The notes: generated from the sequence alone by a model not told the origin. DNA of 64,000 nucleotides from Aminiphilus circumscriptus DSM 16581 (GCF_000526375.1 NZ_JAFY01000007.1:682001-746000), one strand, 5' to 3'; numbered from the stretch's first letter, positions 8,348-17,800 are shown. Translations and numbers: made by a program.

Positions 8348-8386
8348 GTCGGCGGCAGGGGAAATCCTGTCGCCGACCTGTTTTTT
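8348..8386 (+). terminator. Rho-independent terminator after the mbh operon
   Basis: A 12-bp stem (GTCGGCGGCAGG pairing with CCTGTCGCCGAC, one G-T pair) with a 6-base loop is followed by CTGTTTTTT. It lies 8 bases after the mbhN stop and only 16 bases before the asparaginase start, so it may also act as an attenuator for that gene. Confidence 0.88.
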
Positions 8387-8402
8387 GCCGGGAGGGATTG
8401 CC

Positions 8403-9461
8403 GTGCGGCGTGTGTTGGTGGTACTCACGGGAGGGACCATAGCCGGAGCGATGAGGGACGGCAAGGACACTGCGCCGGACACCGGAGCATCCGAAAGACT
8501 CGAGCGCCTTCTTGAAGAATTCTTCGACGACCGAGGCCTTCAGGTCGCCACTGCCGTTCCCTGGGGAGTTCCCGGACTGGACAGTTCCGATCTAAACCCG
8601 CAACACTGGATCCGGCTCACTCGAATCATCATCGAGGAGCTGCAGAAAGGCGATCTTCAGGGTATTATTGTCCTTCACGGAACGGATACCATGGCCTTTA
8701 CCGCAGCGTGGCTCTCTCTTGTTCTCGAAGGAATTCCTCTTCCCGTGGTGCTTACAGGAAGTCAACTGACGCTGGATTACACACCCGAAGACGTGCAGGT
8801 GAACCTTCGAGGCGCCGCGCAGGTCGTCTGTGCCGGCTATCCCGGTGTGTGGGTCTACTTCAACTGGAAGCTGATCCCTGGAAAGCGGGCTCACAAAGCA
8901 AGGGCAATTCATCCCGACGCATTTACCGCGGTCAACGGATTGCCCGTCTTCTTCAGCCCCGAGTGGGGACGTGAAGCGCCGAAGATTCTTCTGCCGGAAT
9001 TACACTGGCGCCCCCCCCAACATCTTCAAAATCTTTTAAGAAAAAAGGAAACGGCGGAGACCATTTCCACACTTGCGAGACAACTTCGTTGGTATCTGTG
9101 CATGCCGGGGTGTGCGCCGCATTTTACGGGGGAAGAAAAAGCTCTCGTCCTTCTGGGATTTGGCGCTGGAAACGCTCCCTCCGAGATTCTGCAAGCCCTT
9201 GTCTCACGTTTTGAGAATGAACCAATGAAACCCATGGTGATCGCTTGCAGCCAGGCCGAAGGAGACACGAAAAATCCCCAGGCCTATAAAGGCGTGGGGA
9301 TCGCTTCTCTCGCCAAGAAAGGTTTTTTCGTGTGGGGTCAGGGCGACGCATCCCTGGAATTTGTTCACGCGCTTCTCTGGTATGCATTTCTCGCGGCTCC
9401 CGATTCTCCCGCTTCGATTCTCGGACACTACCTGAAGGGCTATGCTCCCGGAAATCCATAG
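8403..9461 (+). CDS. L-asparaginase
   Basis: A 352-residue asparaginase that hydrolyses asparagine to aspartate and ammonia. The N-terminal LTGGTIAG carries the nucleophile threonine (about Thr12), and VLHGTDTM carries the second catalytic Thr/Asp pair. No signal peptide is seen, which suggests a cytoplasmic, type I-like enzyme. I chose GTG 8403 behind GGGAGGGA; an upstream in-frame TTG at 8346 would place the start inside the terminator hairpin. It fits an amino-acid-fermenting lifestyle. The last 22 bases overlap the convergent gltX. Confidence 0.86.
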   Translation: MRRVLVVLTGGTIAGAMRDGKDTAPDTGASERLERLLEEFFDDRGLQVATAVPWGVPGLDSSDLNPQHWIRLTRIIIEELQKGDLQGIIVLHGTDTMAFTAAWLSLVLEGIPLPVVLTGSQLTLDYTPEDVQVNLRGAAQVVCAGYPGVWVYFNWKLIPGKRAHKARAIHPDAFTAVNGLPVFFSPEWGREAPKILLPELHWRPPQHLQNLLRKKETAETISTLARQLRWYLCMPGCAPHFTGEEKALVLLGFGAGNAPSEILQALVSRFENEPMKPMVIACSQAEGDTKNPQAYKGVGIASLAKKGFFVWGQGDASLEFVHALLWYAFLAAPDSPASILGHYLKGYAPGNP

Positions 9462-10759
9462 TGTGCGAGGCGTTTCGCGACCTCGTCCCTACCCAAAAGC
9501 TCCGCCACCTCGAAAATGCCCGGACTGACTTTTCGCCCCGTCAGAATCCAACGGAATGCCATTGCCACGTCTTTCATCTTGACGCCATTCGCCTCGACCC
9601 ATCGTCGCGTCATTTCTTCCATGGAGGAAACGTTCCACACATCAAGGACCAGGAGTTTTCGGAAAAAATCGTCGAGCAACGCTCGCTTGCCGGGGTCGAG
9701 ATCGGAGGCGGTATATCTGGAGATCACCGGAGCGAAGGAAAGAAAGTAATCGCTGTATTCGGCAAGTTCTCTCGTGGTTTGACCGCGCCCGCCCATGAGG
9801 ACCAGGGCCTTCTCGAGAAAGGCGCGGGAATGGCTTTCCACGGGAAGCCCGAGTTCTTTCCAAAAAGGCGAGACAAGTTCGAAAAGCGTCTCCGGAGAAC
9901 ATCGCTTGAGATGCTCCTGATTGATGTGGTGGCACTTGTTCATGTCGAAGACTGCTGCTTTTTTCGTTACCCTGGAGAGTTCGAAGAGGGACACTGCCTC
10001 TTTCCGATCGAACACTTCCCGCTCGTCGCCGGGGTTCCACCCGAGAAGCGCCAGGAAGTTGAACACTCCGTCGGGAAGGAAGCCGAGATCACGGTATTCG
10101 TACACGCTTGTCGCTCCGTGGCGTTTGGAGAGTTTCTTCTTGTCCGTGCCGAGGATCATGGGAAGGTGTGCAAAACGGGGCAGGCGCCATCCAAAAGCAT
10201 CGTACAGAAGAATCTGTTTCGGTGTGTTCATGATGTGATCTTCACCACGTATGACCCATGTAATATCCATGGTGTAGTCGTCCACCACGGCGGCAAAGTT
10301 GTACGTGGGAAAACCGTCGCTCTTCAAAAGAACGATGTCCTTGTAGGTCTCGCTCTGCATGGTGATGTTTCCATACACGGCATCGTCAAAGGAAATGGTT
10401 TTCCCTTGCGGAACCCGGAAAATCACGGCCTCTCCATCCCGGTAGGCGCACCCCTCGCTCAAAAGGAGTTCCGCATGGGTACGATACATTTCCAACCGTT
10501 CCGATTGGCGGTAGGGGCCAAAATCACCGCCGCGATCGGGGCCCTCATCCCAATCCAAGCCGAGCCATTGCATTCCGGACATGATTGTTTTTTCGTATTC
10601 CACGGTCGAGCGCTGGCGGTCCGTGTCCTCTATGCGAAGGACAAAGGTTCCTCCAGTGTGTCTTGCCCAGAGCCAATTGAACAACGCGGTATGACCGCCT
10701 CCGATGTGCAACGCCCCCGTAGGGCTAGGGGCGAATCGCACGCGTACATGCTCTGTCAT
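9440..10759 (-). CDS. gltX: Glutamate--tRNA ligase
   Basis: A 439-residue class I aminoacyl-tRNA synthetase that charges tRNA-Glu. The HIGH-type motif is PSPTGALHIGG near the N-terminus and the KMSKS-type motif is KKLSKRH near residue 240; IRGEDHIMNTPKQ precedes it as usual. It is somewhat short (commonly 470-490), the anticodon-binding C-terminal region being compact. The start on the minus strand at 10759 is preceded by TGGAGGGAT. The open frame extends far upstream without an initiation site and overlaps polA antisense, so I rejected the longer version. Charging of tRNA-Gln as well (non-discriminating type) is possible but cannot be told here. Confidence 0.93.
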   Translation of the reverse strand: MTEHVRVRFAPSPTGALHIGGGHTALFNWLWARHTGGTFVLRIEDTDRQRSTVEYEKTIMSGMQWLGLDWDEGPDRGGDFGPYRQSERLEMYRTHAELLLSEGCAYRDGEAVIFRVPQGKTISFDDAVYGNITMQSETYKDIVLLKSDGFPTYNFAAVVDDYTMDITWVIRGEDHIMNTPKQILLYDAFGWRLPRFAHLPMILGTDKKKLSKRHGATSVYEYRDLGFLPDGVFNFLALLGWNPGDEREVFDRKEAVSLFELSRVTKKAAVFDMNKCHHINQEHLKRCSPETLFELVSPFWKELGLPVESHSRAFLEKALVLMGGRGQTTRELAEYSDYFLSFAPVISRYTASDLDPGKRALLDDFFRKLLVLDVWNVSSMEEMTRRWVEANGVKMKDVAMAFRWILTGRKVSPGIFEVAELLGRDEVAKRLAHYGFPGA

Positions 10760-10891
10760 CGGTAATCCCTCCACATGTCGATTCGGAAAAATTGTTACGG
10801 CGCTTACGAGAAGCCTTATATTACCATCACATGAGGGATCTCGAAAACGCACGATGTCTTTCGGAAGCGCTTCCCATCTTCCCGAATGGGG

Positions 10892-10897
10892 TATACT
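10892..10897 (+). promoter_or_regulatory. Possible -10 element for polA
   Basis: TATACT lies about 35 bases upstream of the polA start in the 171-base divergent gap between gltX and polA. No good -35 hexamer is seen at the right distance, so this is weak. Confidence 0.3.
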
Positions 10898-10930
10898 GAG
10901 CGAAACAGGAATCGGAGGATGGAAAAGGCA

Positions 10931-13588
10931 ATGAAAAAAACACTCGCACTCCTTATCGACGGTCACGGGCTCGCCTTTCGCGCCTTCTACGCACTGCCGG
11001 AACTCAACGCTCCCGACGGTACACCAACAAACGCTATCGTGGGGTTTTTGAACATGTTCCAGAAAATTCTCGAGGAATGGACCCCATCCCACGTGGGCAT
11101 CGTCTTCGATGCGAAGGGGCCCACGTTTCGTCATGAAATCTATGCCGCATACAAAGAGGGACGCGTTCCCACCCCGCCGAACTTTTCCAGGCAACTTCCG
11201 CTTTTGAAATCGATACTTCACGCATCGGGATACTGTGTCACCGCACTCGAGGGCATCGAGGCAGACGACGTCCTTGCCGGGACTGCACTCCGTGTGGCCG
11301 CCGAAGGGGCCGAGGTCCTTCTCGTCTCTGCGGACAAGGATATCCTCCAGGTTCTTGGAAACCGAATCCGTGTTCTTCGTCCGAAAAAAGGTGTCTCTTC
11401 CTTTGCCCTGTTCGATGAGGAGATTTTTGTCCGGGAGTATGGATTTCGTCCGGATGCCATGCGAGATTATCTCGCCATAGTGGGGGACGCTGTGGACAAC
11501 ATTCCGGGAATTCCTGGTGTAGGCGATAAAACGGCGCGAAAACTTCTCGGGCACTATGGGTCCTTGGAAAACATCTATTTGTCCCTTTCCGAACTCTCTC
11601 CGACCCTGAAGGGGCGTTTTCTGGAACATCAGGCAACTGTGTGGGCCAGCAGAGATCTCGTGACGCTCTCCATGAAAGAGGCACTTGCCCTTGAGACACT
11701 TCTGCCGCGAAGCGCCGATGAAAAGGGACTGAGGGACCTCTGCTCACGGTTGGGCATGGAACGCTTTTCAGCAAAGATTCTTACTCTGGGAAACGCTTCT
11801 TCGGGAAAAGAAAAAGAATCGGGAGAGACTCCTTCCGAAAACCAGGCTCCGAAAGATGAAAGGACAACACAGGAAAAAGGCGGACTGAAAACGCGTTCTC
11901 TTTCCGAAGAGGTGGAGAACCGAGCCTATCGGACAGTCCCTCTGGACGAATTGTTCCGCGAGGACGAGCTGGCTGTCCATTGGTTTCCAGAGAACGAGGA
12001 ACTTTTCCGAGGCAAGTGTCCAACGCTCTTTCTCGCTTCCAGGGACGGACGCTGCTGGTCCGGATCCCCTGAAAGCGAAGCCTTTTTCGTTCCTTTTTCG
12101 AAATGGGCGGAAAAGGGAACGCTCCTGACGCTTCGCTACAAGACCCTCTGTTCTATTCTTCGTGGAAGAGTGACGTTTTCCCCTGAACGGATCTGGGATG
12201 CCGAGACATCCTTCTATCTGCTACACCCGGACAGAGCATCCATGTCACTGCGAAACACCCTGGAAAGCCAAGGAGTCCCCGCCGATACCACGCCTTTGGC
12301 TGTAACGGAAGCGCTTTGGCGTACTCGTTCCGTTATTCGTCCACAGTTGGAGGAGTTCGGACTGGAGAAACTCCAGCGCTCCATCGACCTGCCTCTCTGT
12401 CCCGTGTTGGTGAGCATGGAACAACACGGCCTCGGCGTACACGAGGCCGCTTTCCTTGAGCTTGAAAAGGATTTGCAACAACGCATCGATGTCATTGAAG
12501 AAGAGCTTACGCAGAACGCGGGTACACAGGTAAACCTGAATTCTCCAAAACAAGTGGGATGGCTCCTTTTCGAAAAGCTTGGCCTTCCTCCGCTGAAGAA
12601 AACAAAAACCGGTTATTCCACGGACGTTTCAGTCCTGCAAATGCTTGCGTCCCGTCCAGGTGGCGACGTTCCCTCGCTGCTCCTCGAACATCGAGAATTG
12701 AGCAAAATGCTCACGGGCTTTGTTCACCCTTTTCTCAAGGCCAGAAATGAAACGACCGGGTGTGTCCATTCCACTTTCGAGCATGTCGTGACCGGAACGG
12801 GACGCCTTTCCAGCACAAATCCAAACGTGCAGAATCTTCCCGTCTTCGGCGAGTGGGCAGGACGTTTTCGAGGCGCACTCGTCCCCAGAGAAAAGGAACA
12901 TCTTTTCGTCGCCGCGGATTATGCCCAGATTGAGCTTCGCATTCTCGGGCATCTTTCTGGAGAAGAACGTCTTCGCACTCTCTTCGTCGAAGAACGAGAC
13001 GTCCACACGGAAACAGCCTCATGGGTCTTTTCCGTCTCACCGGAGAATGTTACCCCGGAGCTTCGGCGCAAGGCGAAAGTCGTGAACTTCGGTCTTCTCT
13101 ACGGAATGAGCGCTTTTGGCCTTGCAGAGCGGCTCGCCGTCGGGAATGAAGAGGCGCAGGAACTGGTTCGACGCTACTTCCAGGTGTTTCCGGGCGTCCG
13201 GGAATACATGGAGGAAACATCCCGGGAGGCTCTCCGCCGAGGATATACGAAAACACTTTTTGGGCGGATCCGCCCTCTGGACGAAGTCGCCACCGTCGAA
13301 GGGCGGGGGAGTGGCGCGTTGAAACGAGTCGCCATCAACACGCCGATTCAAGGAACGGCAGCGGATATCGCCAAGTTGGCCATGATCCGCTTCCACAATC
13401 TGGCCATAAAAAATCTCCCTGAGGCGACGCTCGTTCTCCAGGTTCACGATTCCCTGGTGGTGGAGACGCCTTCCGTCGCCGTTCAAGAAACAGAAAAGGT
13501 TCTTCTCGAAGCGATGCAAGGTGCCGCAGATCTTTCTATCCCGCTCAAAGCCCAACCGAAGCGAGGAAGTTCCATGCGGGATGTCTGA
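10931..13588 (+). CDS. polA: DNA polymerase I
   Basis: An 885-residue family A DNA polymerase for repair and Okazaki fragment processing. Residues 1 to about 290 form the 5'-3' exonuclease (GIEADDVLA, VGDAVDNIPGIPGVG). The C-terminal half has polymerase motif A (AADYAQIELR), the O-helix (AKVVNFGLLYGMSAFG) and motif C (QVHDSLVVE). The middle region lacks the Asp-x-Glu pair of the 3'-5' exonuclease, so proofreading is probably absent, as in several thermophile and Firmicute enzymes. I prefer ATG 10931; an in-frame ATG at 10919 directly abuts the GGAGG site. Confidence 0.95.
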   Translation: MKKTLALLIDGHGLAFRAFYALPELNAPDGTPTNAIVGFLNMFQKILEEWTPSHVGIVFDAKGPTFRHEIYAAYKEGRVPTPPNFSRQLPLLKSILHASGYCVTALEGIEADDVLAGTALRVAAEGAEVLLVSADKDILQVLGNRIRVLRPKKGVSSFALFDEEIFVREYGFRPDAMRDYLAIVGDAVDNIPGIPGVGDKTARKLLGHYGSLENIYLSLSELSPTLKGRFLEHQATVWASRDLVTLSMKEALALETLLPRSADEKGLRDLCSRLGMERFSAKILTLGNASSGKEKESGETPSENQAPKDERTTQEKGGLKTRSLSEEVENRAYRTVPLDELFREDELAVHWFPENEELFRGKCPTLFLASRDGRCWSGSPESEAFFVPFSKWAEKGTLLTLRYKTLCSILRGRVTFSPERIWDAETSFYLLHPDRASMSLRNTLESQGVPADTTPLAVTEALWRTRSVIRPQLEEFGLEKLQRSIDLPLCPVLVSMEQHGLGVHEAAFLELEKDLQQRIDVIEEELTQNAGTQVNLNSPKQVGWLLFEKLGLPPLKKTKTGYSTDVSVLQMLASRPGGDVPSLLLEHRELSKMLTGFVHPFLKARNETTGCVHSTFEHVVTGTGRLSSTNPNVQNLPVFGEWAGRFRGALVPREKEHLFVAADYAQIELRILGHLSGEERLRTLFVEERDVHTETASWVFSVSPENVTPELRRKAKVVNFGLLYGMSAFGLAERLAVGNEEAQELVRRYFQVFPGVREYMEETSREALRRGYTKTLFGRIRPLDEVATVEGRGSGALKRVAINTPIQGTAADIAKLAMIRFHNLAIKNLPEATLVLQVHDSLVVETPSVAVQETEKVLLEAMQGAADLSIPLKAQPKRGSSMRDV

Positions 13589-13807
13589 GTTTTTCGGAAT
13601 CCTACTCCGAGGATGGGAAAACGTGAGTGATCCGGAGCGACAGCCAGGACTACGCCTTTCCAGAGTCCTCCGTCCTCGCACGAACTGACCCCTTTTTTCG
13701 AAAGAATGGACCTTTGACACCTTCCGGTATCGACCGTATCATATGTGACGCTGCCGCAAAATGGCACGAGGAAACGGAAACACGAAAGGGGACGGTTTGC
13801 CTTGTTC

Positions 13808-14887
13808 ATGAAGACACTGCGCACCCAGGTGAAGGGAATCATGATCAGTGTGGTGATTCTTTTCGTCATCTCTATTTTCGCTGGTTACGGCATGTACACC
13901 CGTTCCGGCGGAGGCGGAAGGGCGGAAGGCGACTATGCCGTCGCCGAAATCAACGGGAACAAGGTCATGCGTTCCCAGCTCGAACGAGGTGTGGCGGACC
14001 TCGCGGAACGGAGCGGGATGAAGGATGTCACAGAGGCGGACGTCGTGCGTCTCCGGCGCCAGTTCATCGATAATCTCGCCATCGGTCAGGAATTCCGCAA
14101 GGAAGTCGCGGCTCGCAAGATCGATGTTTCCGACGCGGAGATTGACATCGCGCTGAAGAATATCCAAAACCAGTTTCCCACGATCGAGGCATACCGGGAG
14201 TACATCCAACAGCAACAGATCAACGAAAAAGTTCTGCGCAAGGAGATCGCCGACAATATCGCGCAGCAAAAGATTCTCGAAATGGAAGTCTCCGGCGTGA
14301 CGATTTCGGGCGACGAGGACGTTCAGTTCTACGATACGCTCAAAGAACTTTTCTTCACTCGCCCGGAGACGATTCTGGTCCGTGCGGCACATCTCAAGGA
14401 CCGGGACAAGGCGCAGCGTTTTTCCGAGGAACTCCTCGCCGGCGCCTCCTGGAACGATTTGGGACGCACGTTCTCGGATGACTTGGTATATCCCGTCTCC
14501 GAGGACAGCACGGTTACCCTTGCGAAAGGGCGGGTCCCAGAGGAGATTTGGACCGCCGTAGTCTCTCTCGAAGATGGCGCCGCGACATCCCCTGTGGTGC
14601 TCAGTGAGGATGTTTATGTTCTGGAGCGAATCAGCAGAGACGAGGGCGGCATCGTTCCCTTCGAGGATGTCAGTGCAGACGTGCGTGAACTCATTCTCGG
14701 AGAAAAGCGTAGGGAAGCTCAGAATGCCTATTTTGCATCCCTGCGGCAGCGTGCCACCGTTCGCCTTCTTGATGCATCGCTTTTCGCCGATCCTGTTACG
14801 GAAACCGCGTCGCCGGACATGACGCCGGCATCTCCGGAGGTCGTACCGCTCTCACCTGACCTCACATCGCCGGACAGCAATTCCTGA
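13808..14887 (+). CDS. Membrane-anchored SurA/PpiC-like peptidyl-prolyl isomerase family protein
   Basis: About 359 residues: one N-terminal membrane helix (about residues 10-27), a SurA-N-like helical chaperone region, and a weak parvulin-like domain at about residues 195-300 (VRAAHLKDRDKAQRF through VVLSEDVYVLERIS). The parvulin part lacks the usual GGdLG core, so it may be a chaperone without isomerase activity. The C-terminus is a Pro/Ser-rich tail. The predicted place is the inner membrane facing the periplasm. The start is uncertain: AGGGG at 13787-13791 suits TTG 13802 (spacing 10) better than ATG 13808. Related to SurA, PrsA or PpiD. Confidence 0.75.
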   Translation: MKTLRTQVKGIMISVVILFVISIFAGYGMYTRSGGGGRAEGDYAVAEINGNKVMRSQLERGVADLAERSGMKDVTEADVVRLRRQFIDNLAIGQEFRKEVAARKIDVSDAEIDIALKNIQNQFPTIEAYREYIQQQQINEKVLRKEIADNIAQQKILEMEVSGVTISGDEDVQFYDTLKELFFTRPETILVRAAHLKDRDKAQRFSEELLAGASWNDLGRTFSDDLVYPVSEDSTVTLAKGRVPEEIWTAVVSLEDGAATSPVVLSEDVYVLERISRDEGGIVPFEDVSADVRELILGEKRREAQNAYFASLRQRATVRLLDASLFADPVTETASPDMTPASPEVVPLSPDLTSPDSNS

Positions 14888-15004
14888 GGCGGCACAAGAG
14901 CAAAGTCCCTTGACGGGCCTAGCGGTCGGAGAAAGACAAGGGGAAATTTGTGATACGGGGGACGTCGCCTCGAAAGATCTGGCAAAACTCGTGGCTTTAC
15001 GGTA

Positions 15005-15033
15005 TTGACAGAAAGAGTGAGCCTTAATAGAAT
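15005..15033 (+). promoter_or_regulatory. Sigma-70 type promoter of the tRNA unit
   Basis: TTGACA at 15005-15010 (perfect -35), a 17-base spacer and TAGAAT at 15028-15033 (five of six). Transcription would start near 15040, about ten bases before tRNA-Ser. Confidence 0.85.
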
Positions 15034-15050
15034 ATACCCCGCGTCGTTGG

Positions 15051-15145
15051 GGTGGGATGGCCGAGTCGGTTGAAGGCGCTCGCCTGCTAAGCGGGTAGGG
15101 GGGCAAAAACCTCCCTCGAGGGTTCGAATCCCTCTCCCACCGCCA
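15051..15145 (+). tRNA. tRNA-Ser (anticodon GCT)
   Basis: A 95-base class II tRNA. The acceptor arms GGTGGGA and TCCCACC pair, the anticodon loop reads CTGCTAA (anticodon GCT, codons AGC/AGU), there is a long variable arm, the T arm contains GGTTCGAATCC, and CCA is encoded. Confidence 0.97.
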
Positions 15146-15159
15146 GAAGTGCCTTTTGT

Positions 15160-15236
15160 GCGCCGGTAGCTCAACTGGATAGAGCATCGGACTACGGATC
15201 CGAAGGTTACGGGTTCAAATCCTGTCCGGCGCGCCA
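15160..15236 (+). tRNA. tRNA-Arg (anticodon ACG)
   Basis: A 77-base tRNA with acceptor arms GCGCCGG/CCGGCGC, anticodon loop CTACGGA (anticodon ACG), T loop GGTTCAAATCC and encoded CCA. A34 implies conversion to inosine by a TadA deaminase elsewhere in the genome. Confidence 0.97.
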
Positions 15237-15374
15237 AGTTTTTCTCGGTCCCCCTAGGAGGGGTTTCCCAGGGGAATCGTTTTTAGCACAGTCCTCGTTA
15301 TTGAAAATCGTGGGGAATGTGCAAAAGCCTGAGTGAACGCAAGCAAAAACGGTAATTCAAGTACAAGTGAGAAC

Positions 15375-15450
15375 GGATCGTTAGCTCAACTGGCAGAGCA
15401 CCTGACTCTTAATCAGGGGGTTGCAGGTTCGATTCCTGCACGGTCCACCA
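15375..15450 (+). tRNA. tRNA-Lys (anticodon CTT)
   Basis: A 76-base tRNA with acceptor arms GGATCGT/ACGGTCC (one T-G pair), anticodon loop CTCTTAA (anticodon CTT), and encoded CCA. A 138-base spacer separates it from tRNA-Arg; I see no gene in the spacer. Confidence 0.97.
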
Positions 15451-15463
15451 GAAATTTCAGTCT

Positions 15464-15546
15464 GCGAGAGTGGTGGAACTGGTAGACACGTAGGACTTAG
15501 GATCCTATGCTTCGGCGTGGGGGTTCGAGTCCCCCCTCTCGCACCA
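15464..15546 (+). tRNA. tRNA-Leu (anticodon TAG)
   Basis: An 83-base class II tRNA with acceptor arms GCGAGAG/CTCTCGC, anticodon loop CTTAGGA (anticodon TAG), a variable arm, and encoded CCA. Confidence 0.97.
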
Positions 15547-15571
15547 CGTTTCAGGTTAGAAGACTGAGAAA

Positions 15572-15601
15572 CCTCGGTGGGCTTTCCATCGAGGTCTTTT
15601 T
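15572..15601 (+). terminator. Rho-independent terminator of the tRNA unit
   Basis: A 9-bp stem (CCTCGGTGG with CCATCGAGG, one G-T pair), 5-base loop GCTTT, followed by TCTTTTT. It lies 25 bases after tRNA-Leu. Confidence 0.88.
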
Positions 15602-15618
15602 ATGTATTACATTGACCG

Positions 15619-15627
15619 TGTTATACT
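15619..15627 (+). promoter_or_regulatory. Extended -10 promoter before tig
   Basis: TGTTATACT matches an extended -10 element (TGn then TATACT). It sits after the tRNA terminator and about 45 bases before the trigger factor start. The -35 region is poor, as is common for extended -10 promoters. Confidence 0.55.
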
Positions 15628-15672
15628 ACGAGCAAAGTACGAAAACCGTCTCGGCGAAAGGGGTTGTCCTTC

Positions 15673-17043
15673 TTGCGTTCAGAAATTCTTTCCCAGGAGA
15701 AGAACAAAACGGTCATTCATGTGGAAATCGACGCGGAAGAATTCGAACGCGAGGTTGCCAATGCCGTTCGAGAATTAAGCAAATCTGCAAACATCAAAGG
15801 ATTTCGGAAAGGGCACATCCCACGTCGTGTTCTCGAGATGGTGGTGGGTAAAAAGGCCATCCACACGGAGGCTCTGGAAAATCTCGTCCCGAAGATTGTC
15901 GATACACTCATCGAGGAGTACGAGTTGGTTCTCCTGGAAAGACCCCAGATTTCCTTCACGCAAGTCGATGAAGGAAAACCTCTTGTCATGGACATGACCT
16001 TCGAGGTTCGCCCTGAAGTCGCTCTTGTGGATCCCAAGGACCTTGTTGTGGAAAAACCTGTCTTCACCTTCACGGACGAAGATATCGACAGGGCCGTGGA
16101 GGGTTTCCGCAAGGAACACGCGTCTCTCGTTTCCGTTGATGGACGGAGTGCCGTGGAGTCGGACACGGTGAAGGTTCACTACAGTGCCGTTCTTGCCGGA
16201 GAAGAGGTTCCCTTCACCGAAGAGGATGCCCACATTCACCTCCACTCCCCTGAACTCCGGAACGAGATTCGCAGTGCCCTTTTAGGAGCCGAACCGGGGG
16301 CGGATGTCTCCGTGACCATTCACATGGAAGACGACTACAAGGATGAACGTTTCGCCGGAAAAGACGTGACCTATCGATTCAACGTCCTCGAAGTTCAGGA
16401 AGAGATACTGCCCGAACTCGATGCCGACCGTATTTCCGAGTGGACGCAAGGGAAAGCCTCTTCTCTCGAAGAGCTACGTTCACTTCTCCGGGACCGTATG
16501 GTCAAGGAAATGGAGTACCGATCCGCCGAGGCCGTCAAGAACGGCGCCTTCGCAAAACTCGTGGAAGCAGCCTCCGTTGAGCTTCTTCCGGAGACGCTCG
16601 TTTCCCGAGAAGAGGCATCCCTCAGGGAAAAAGAGAGGGAATATCTCGAACAACAACTCTCCACGACGCTTGAGGCTTTTCTGGAACAAAGCGGGCAGAG
16701 CCTGGAGGCGTACGAGGCGGAGCTTCGTGAACGGGCCGAGAAAAACGTCAGAAACAGTCTGATCCTCGAGGCGTATGCGGATAAGGCGGAGATTGAGGTC
16801 GGCAATGAAGACGTGGAAAGAGAGATGCGTCTTCTTGCTTTTCGCGAAAGAGTTCCCCTCAAGAAAGTGTATGAGCTGTACGGAAAAAACCAGCAGGCTC
16901 TCGCCGCACTGGTGCACAATGTTCGCATGGGAAAGGCCCTCGCTCATCTCGCCTCCTGTGTGACCGTGAAGGAAATTCCCGCCGGTGGAGACGAAACGCG
17001 GGCGGAATCGGAACAACCTGCTGAAGACAGCGCGGCCAAGTGA
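15673..17043 (+). CDS. tig: Trigger factor
   Basis: A ribosome-associated chaperone of about 456 residues. The N-terminal ribosome-binding domain carries the signature [13 protein letters not shown] (near residue 43). The FKBP-like middle domain is present in outline ([14 protein letters not shown] to [17 protein letters not shown]) but its usual catalytic-site residues are poorly conserved, so isomerase activity is doubtful. The C-terminal helical arms are complete. I chose TTG 15673, nine bases after AAAGGGG; TTG 15664 is in frame but abuts the ribosome site. First gene of the tig-clpP-clpX-lon run. Confidence 0.92.
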   Translation: MRSEILSQEKNKTVIHVEIDAEEFEREVANAVRELSKSANIKGFRKGHIPRRVLEMVVGKKAIHTEALENLVPKIVDTLIEEYELVLLERPQISFTQVDEGKPLVMDMTFEVRPEVALVDPKDLVVEKPVFTFTDEDIDRAVEGFRKEHASLVSVDGRSAVESDTVKVHYSAVLAGEEVPFTEEDAHIHLHSPELRNEIRSALLGAEPGADVSVTIHMEDDYKDERFAGKDVTYRFNVLEVQEEILPELDADRISEWTQGKASSLEELRSLLRDRMVKEMEYRSAEAVKNGAFAKLVEAASVELLPETLVSREEASLREKEREYLEQQLSTTLEAFLEQSGQSLEAYEAELRERAEKNVRNSLILEAYADKAEIEVGNEDVEREMRLLAFRERVPLKKVYELYGKNQQALAALVHNVRMGKALAHLASCVTVKEIPAGGDETRAESEQPAEDSAAK

Positions 17044-17054
17044 GAGGTGACCTC

Positions 17055-17636
17055 ATGTACACCATACCTTATGTCATCGAACAAACCGGACGGGGGGAGC
17101 GCTCCTACGACATTTACAGCCGGTTGCTCAAGGACCGCATCGTCTTCATCGGTGATGCCATAGAGGACCATCTGGCAAACCTCGTCGTAGCACAGCTCCT
17201 TTTTCTCGAAAGCGAAGATCCCGACAAGGACGTGCATCTCTACATCAACAGCCCCGGAGGCGTCATCACGGCAGGGATGGCCATCTACGACACCATGCAG
17301 TACATCAAGTGTCCCGTATCGACGATTTGCGTCGGGCAGGCGGCGAGCATGGCGGCGGTCTTGCTCTGCGGCGGCACTGCGGGCAAACGGTACTCTCTTC
17401 CTCACGCCCGGATCATGATCCATCAGCCTTCCGGAGGTGCGCAGGGGCAGGCGGCGGATATCGAAATCCAGGCGAGGGAAATTCTCAGGATGAAGGAGTT
17501 CCTCGGCAAGATCCTGGCGGAACACACGGGACAGAGCATCAAAAAAATCGCCGCAGACATGGACAGGGATTATTACATGTCCGCAGAAGAAGCCCAGCGT
17601 TACGGAATTGTCGACAAGGTCATCGAAAAACGCTGA
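17055..17636 (+). CDS. clpP: ATP-dependent Clp protease proteolytic subunit
   Basis: A 193-residue serine peptidase that forms the ClpXP barrel. The catalytic triad is visible as Ser98 (GQAASMAA), His123 (MIHQPSGG) and Asp172 (DRDYYMSA). Start ATG 17055 follows GAGGTGA by five bases; an in-frame GTG at 17040 overlaps the tig stop but has no ribosome site. A strong terminator follows, so clpX is probably transcribed partly on its own. Confidence 0.97.
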   Translation: MYTIPYVIEQTGRGERSYDIYSRLLKDRIVFIGDAIEDHLANLVVAQLLFLESEDPDKDVHLYINSPGGVITAGMAIYDTMQYIKCPVSTICVGQAASMAAVLLCGGTAGKRYSLPHARIMIHQPSGGAQGQAADIEIQAREILRMKEFLGKILAEHTGQSIKKIAADMDRDYYMSAEEAQRYGIVDKVIEKR

Positions 17637-17690
17637 CGGAAGGGGAACGACCCCGGCGGACACCTTTTCGCGGAGGGGCTGATACCTGCG

Positions 17691-17723
17691 ACAAGGGAGC
17701 GATTGCTCCCTTGTTTGTTTTTT
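17691..17723 (+). terminator. Rho-independent terminator between clpP and clpX
   Basis: A perfect 10-bp stem ACAAGGGAGC/GCTCCCTTGT with loop GATT, followed by TTGTTTTTT-like T-rich sequence. Confidence 0.92.
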
Positions 17724-17800
17724 GAAGTGAATTGCGGTAACATCAATGATTGATTCCCATAGGAGTTTCGATGGAGTACGTCTCCACAAGGAGGGGCCAC

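Noticed and set aside
9332-10765. A 477-codon plus-strand frame opposite gltX
   Set aside because: Antisense shadow; the minus strand encodes a clear glutamyl-tRNA synthetase.
10760-11629. Upstream extension of gltX on the minus strand (290 codons)
   Set aside because: It overlaps the start of polA antisense, lacks synthetase similarity, and the ATG at 10759 has a proper ribosome site.
14888-15004. Possible terminator after the SurA-like gene (CCCTTG with CAAGGG)
   Set aside because: The loop is long (about 25 bases) and no T-run follows.
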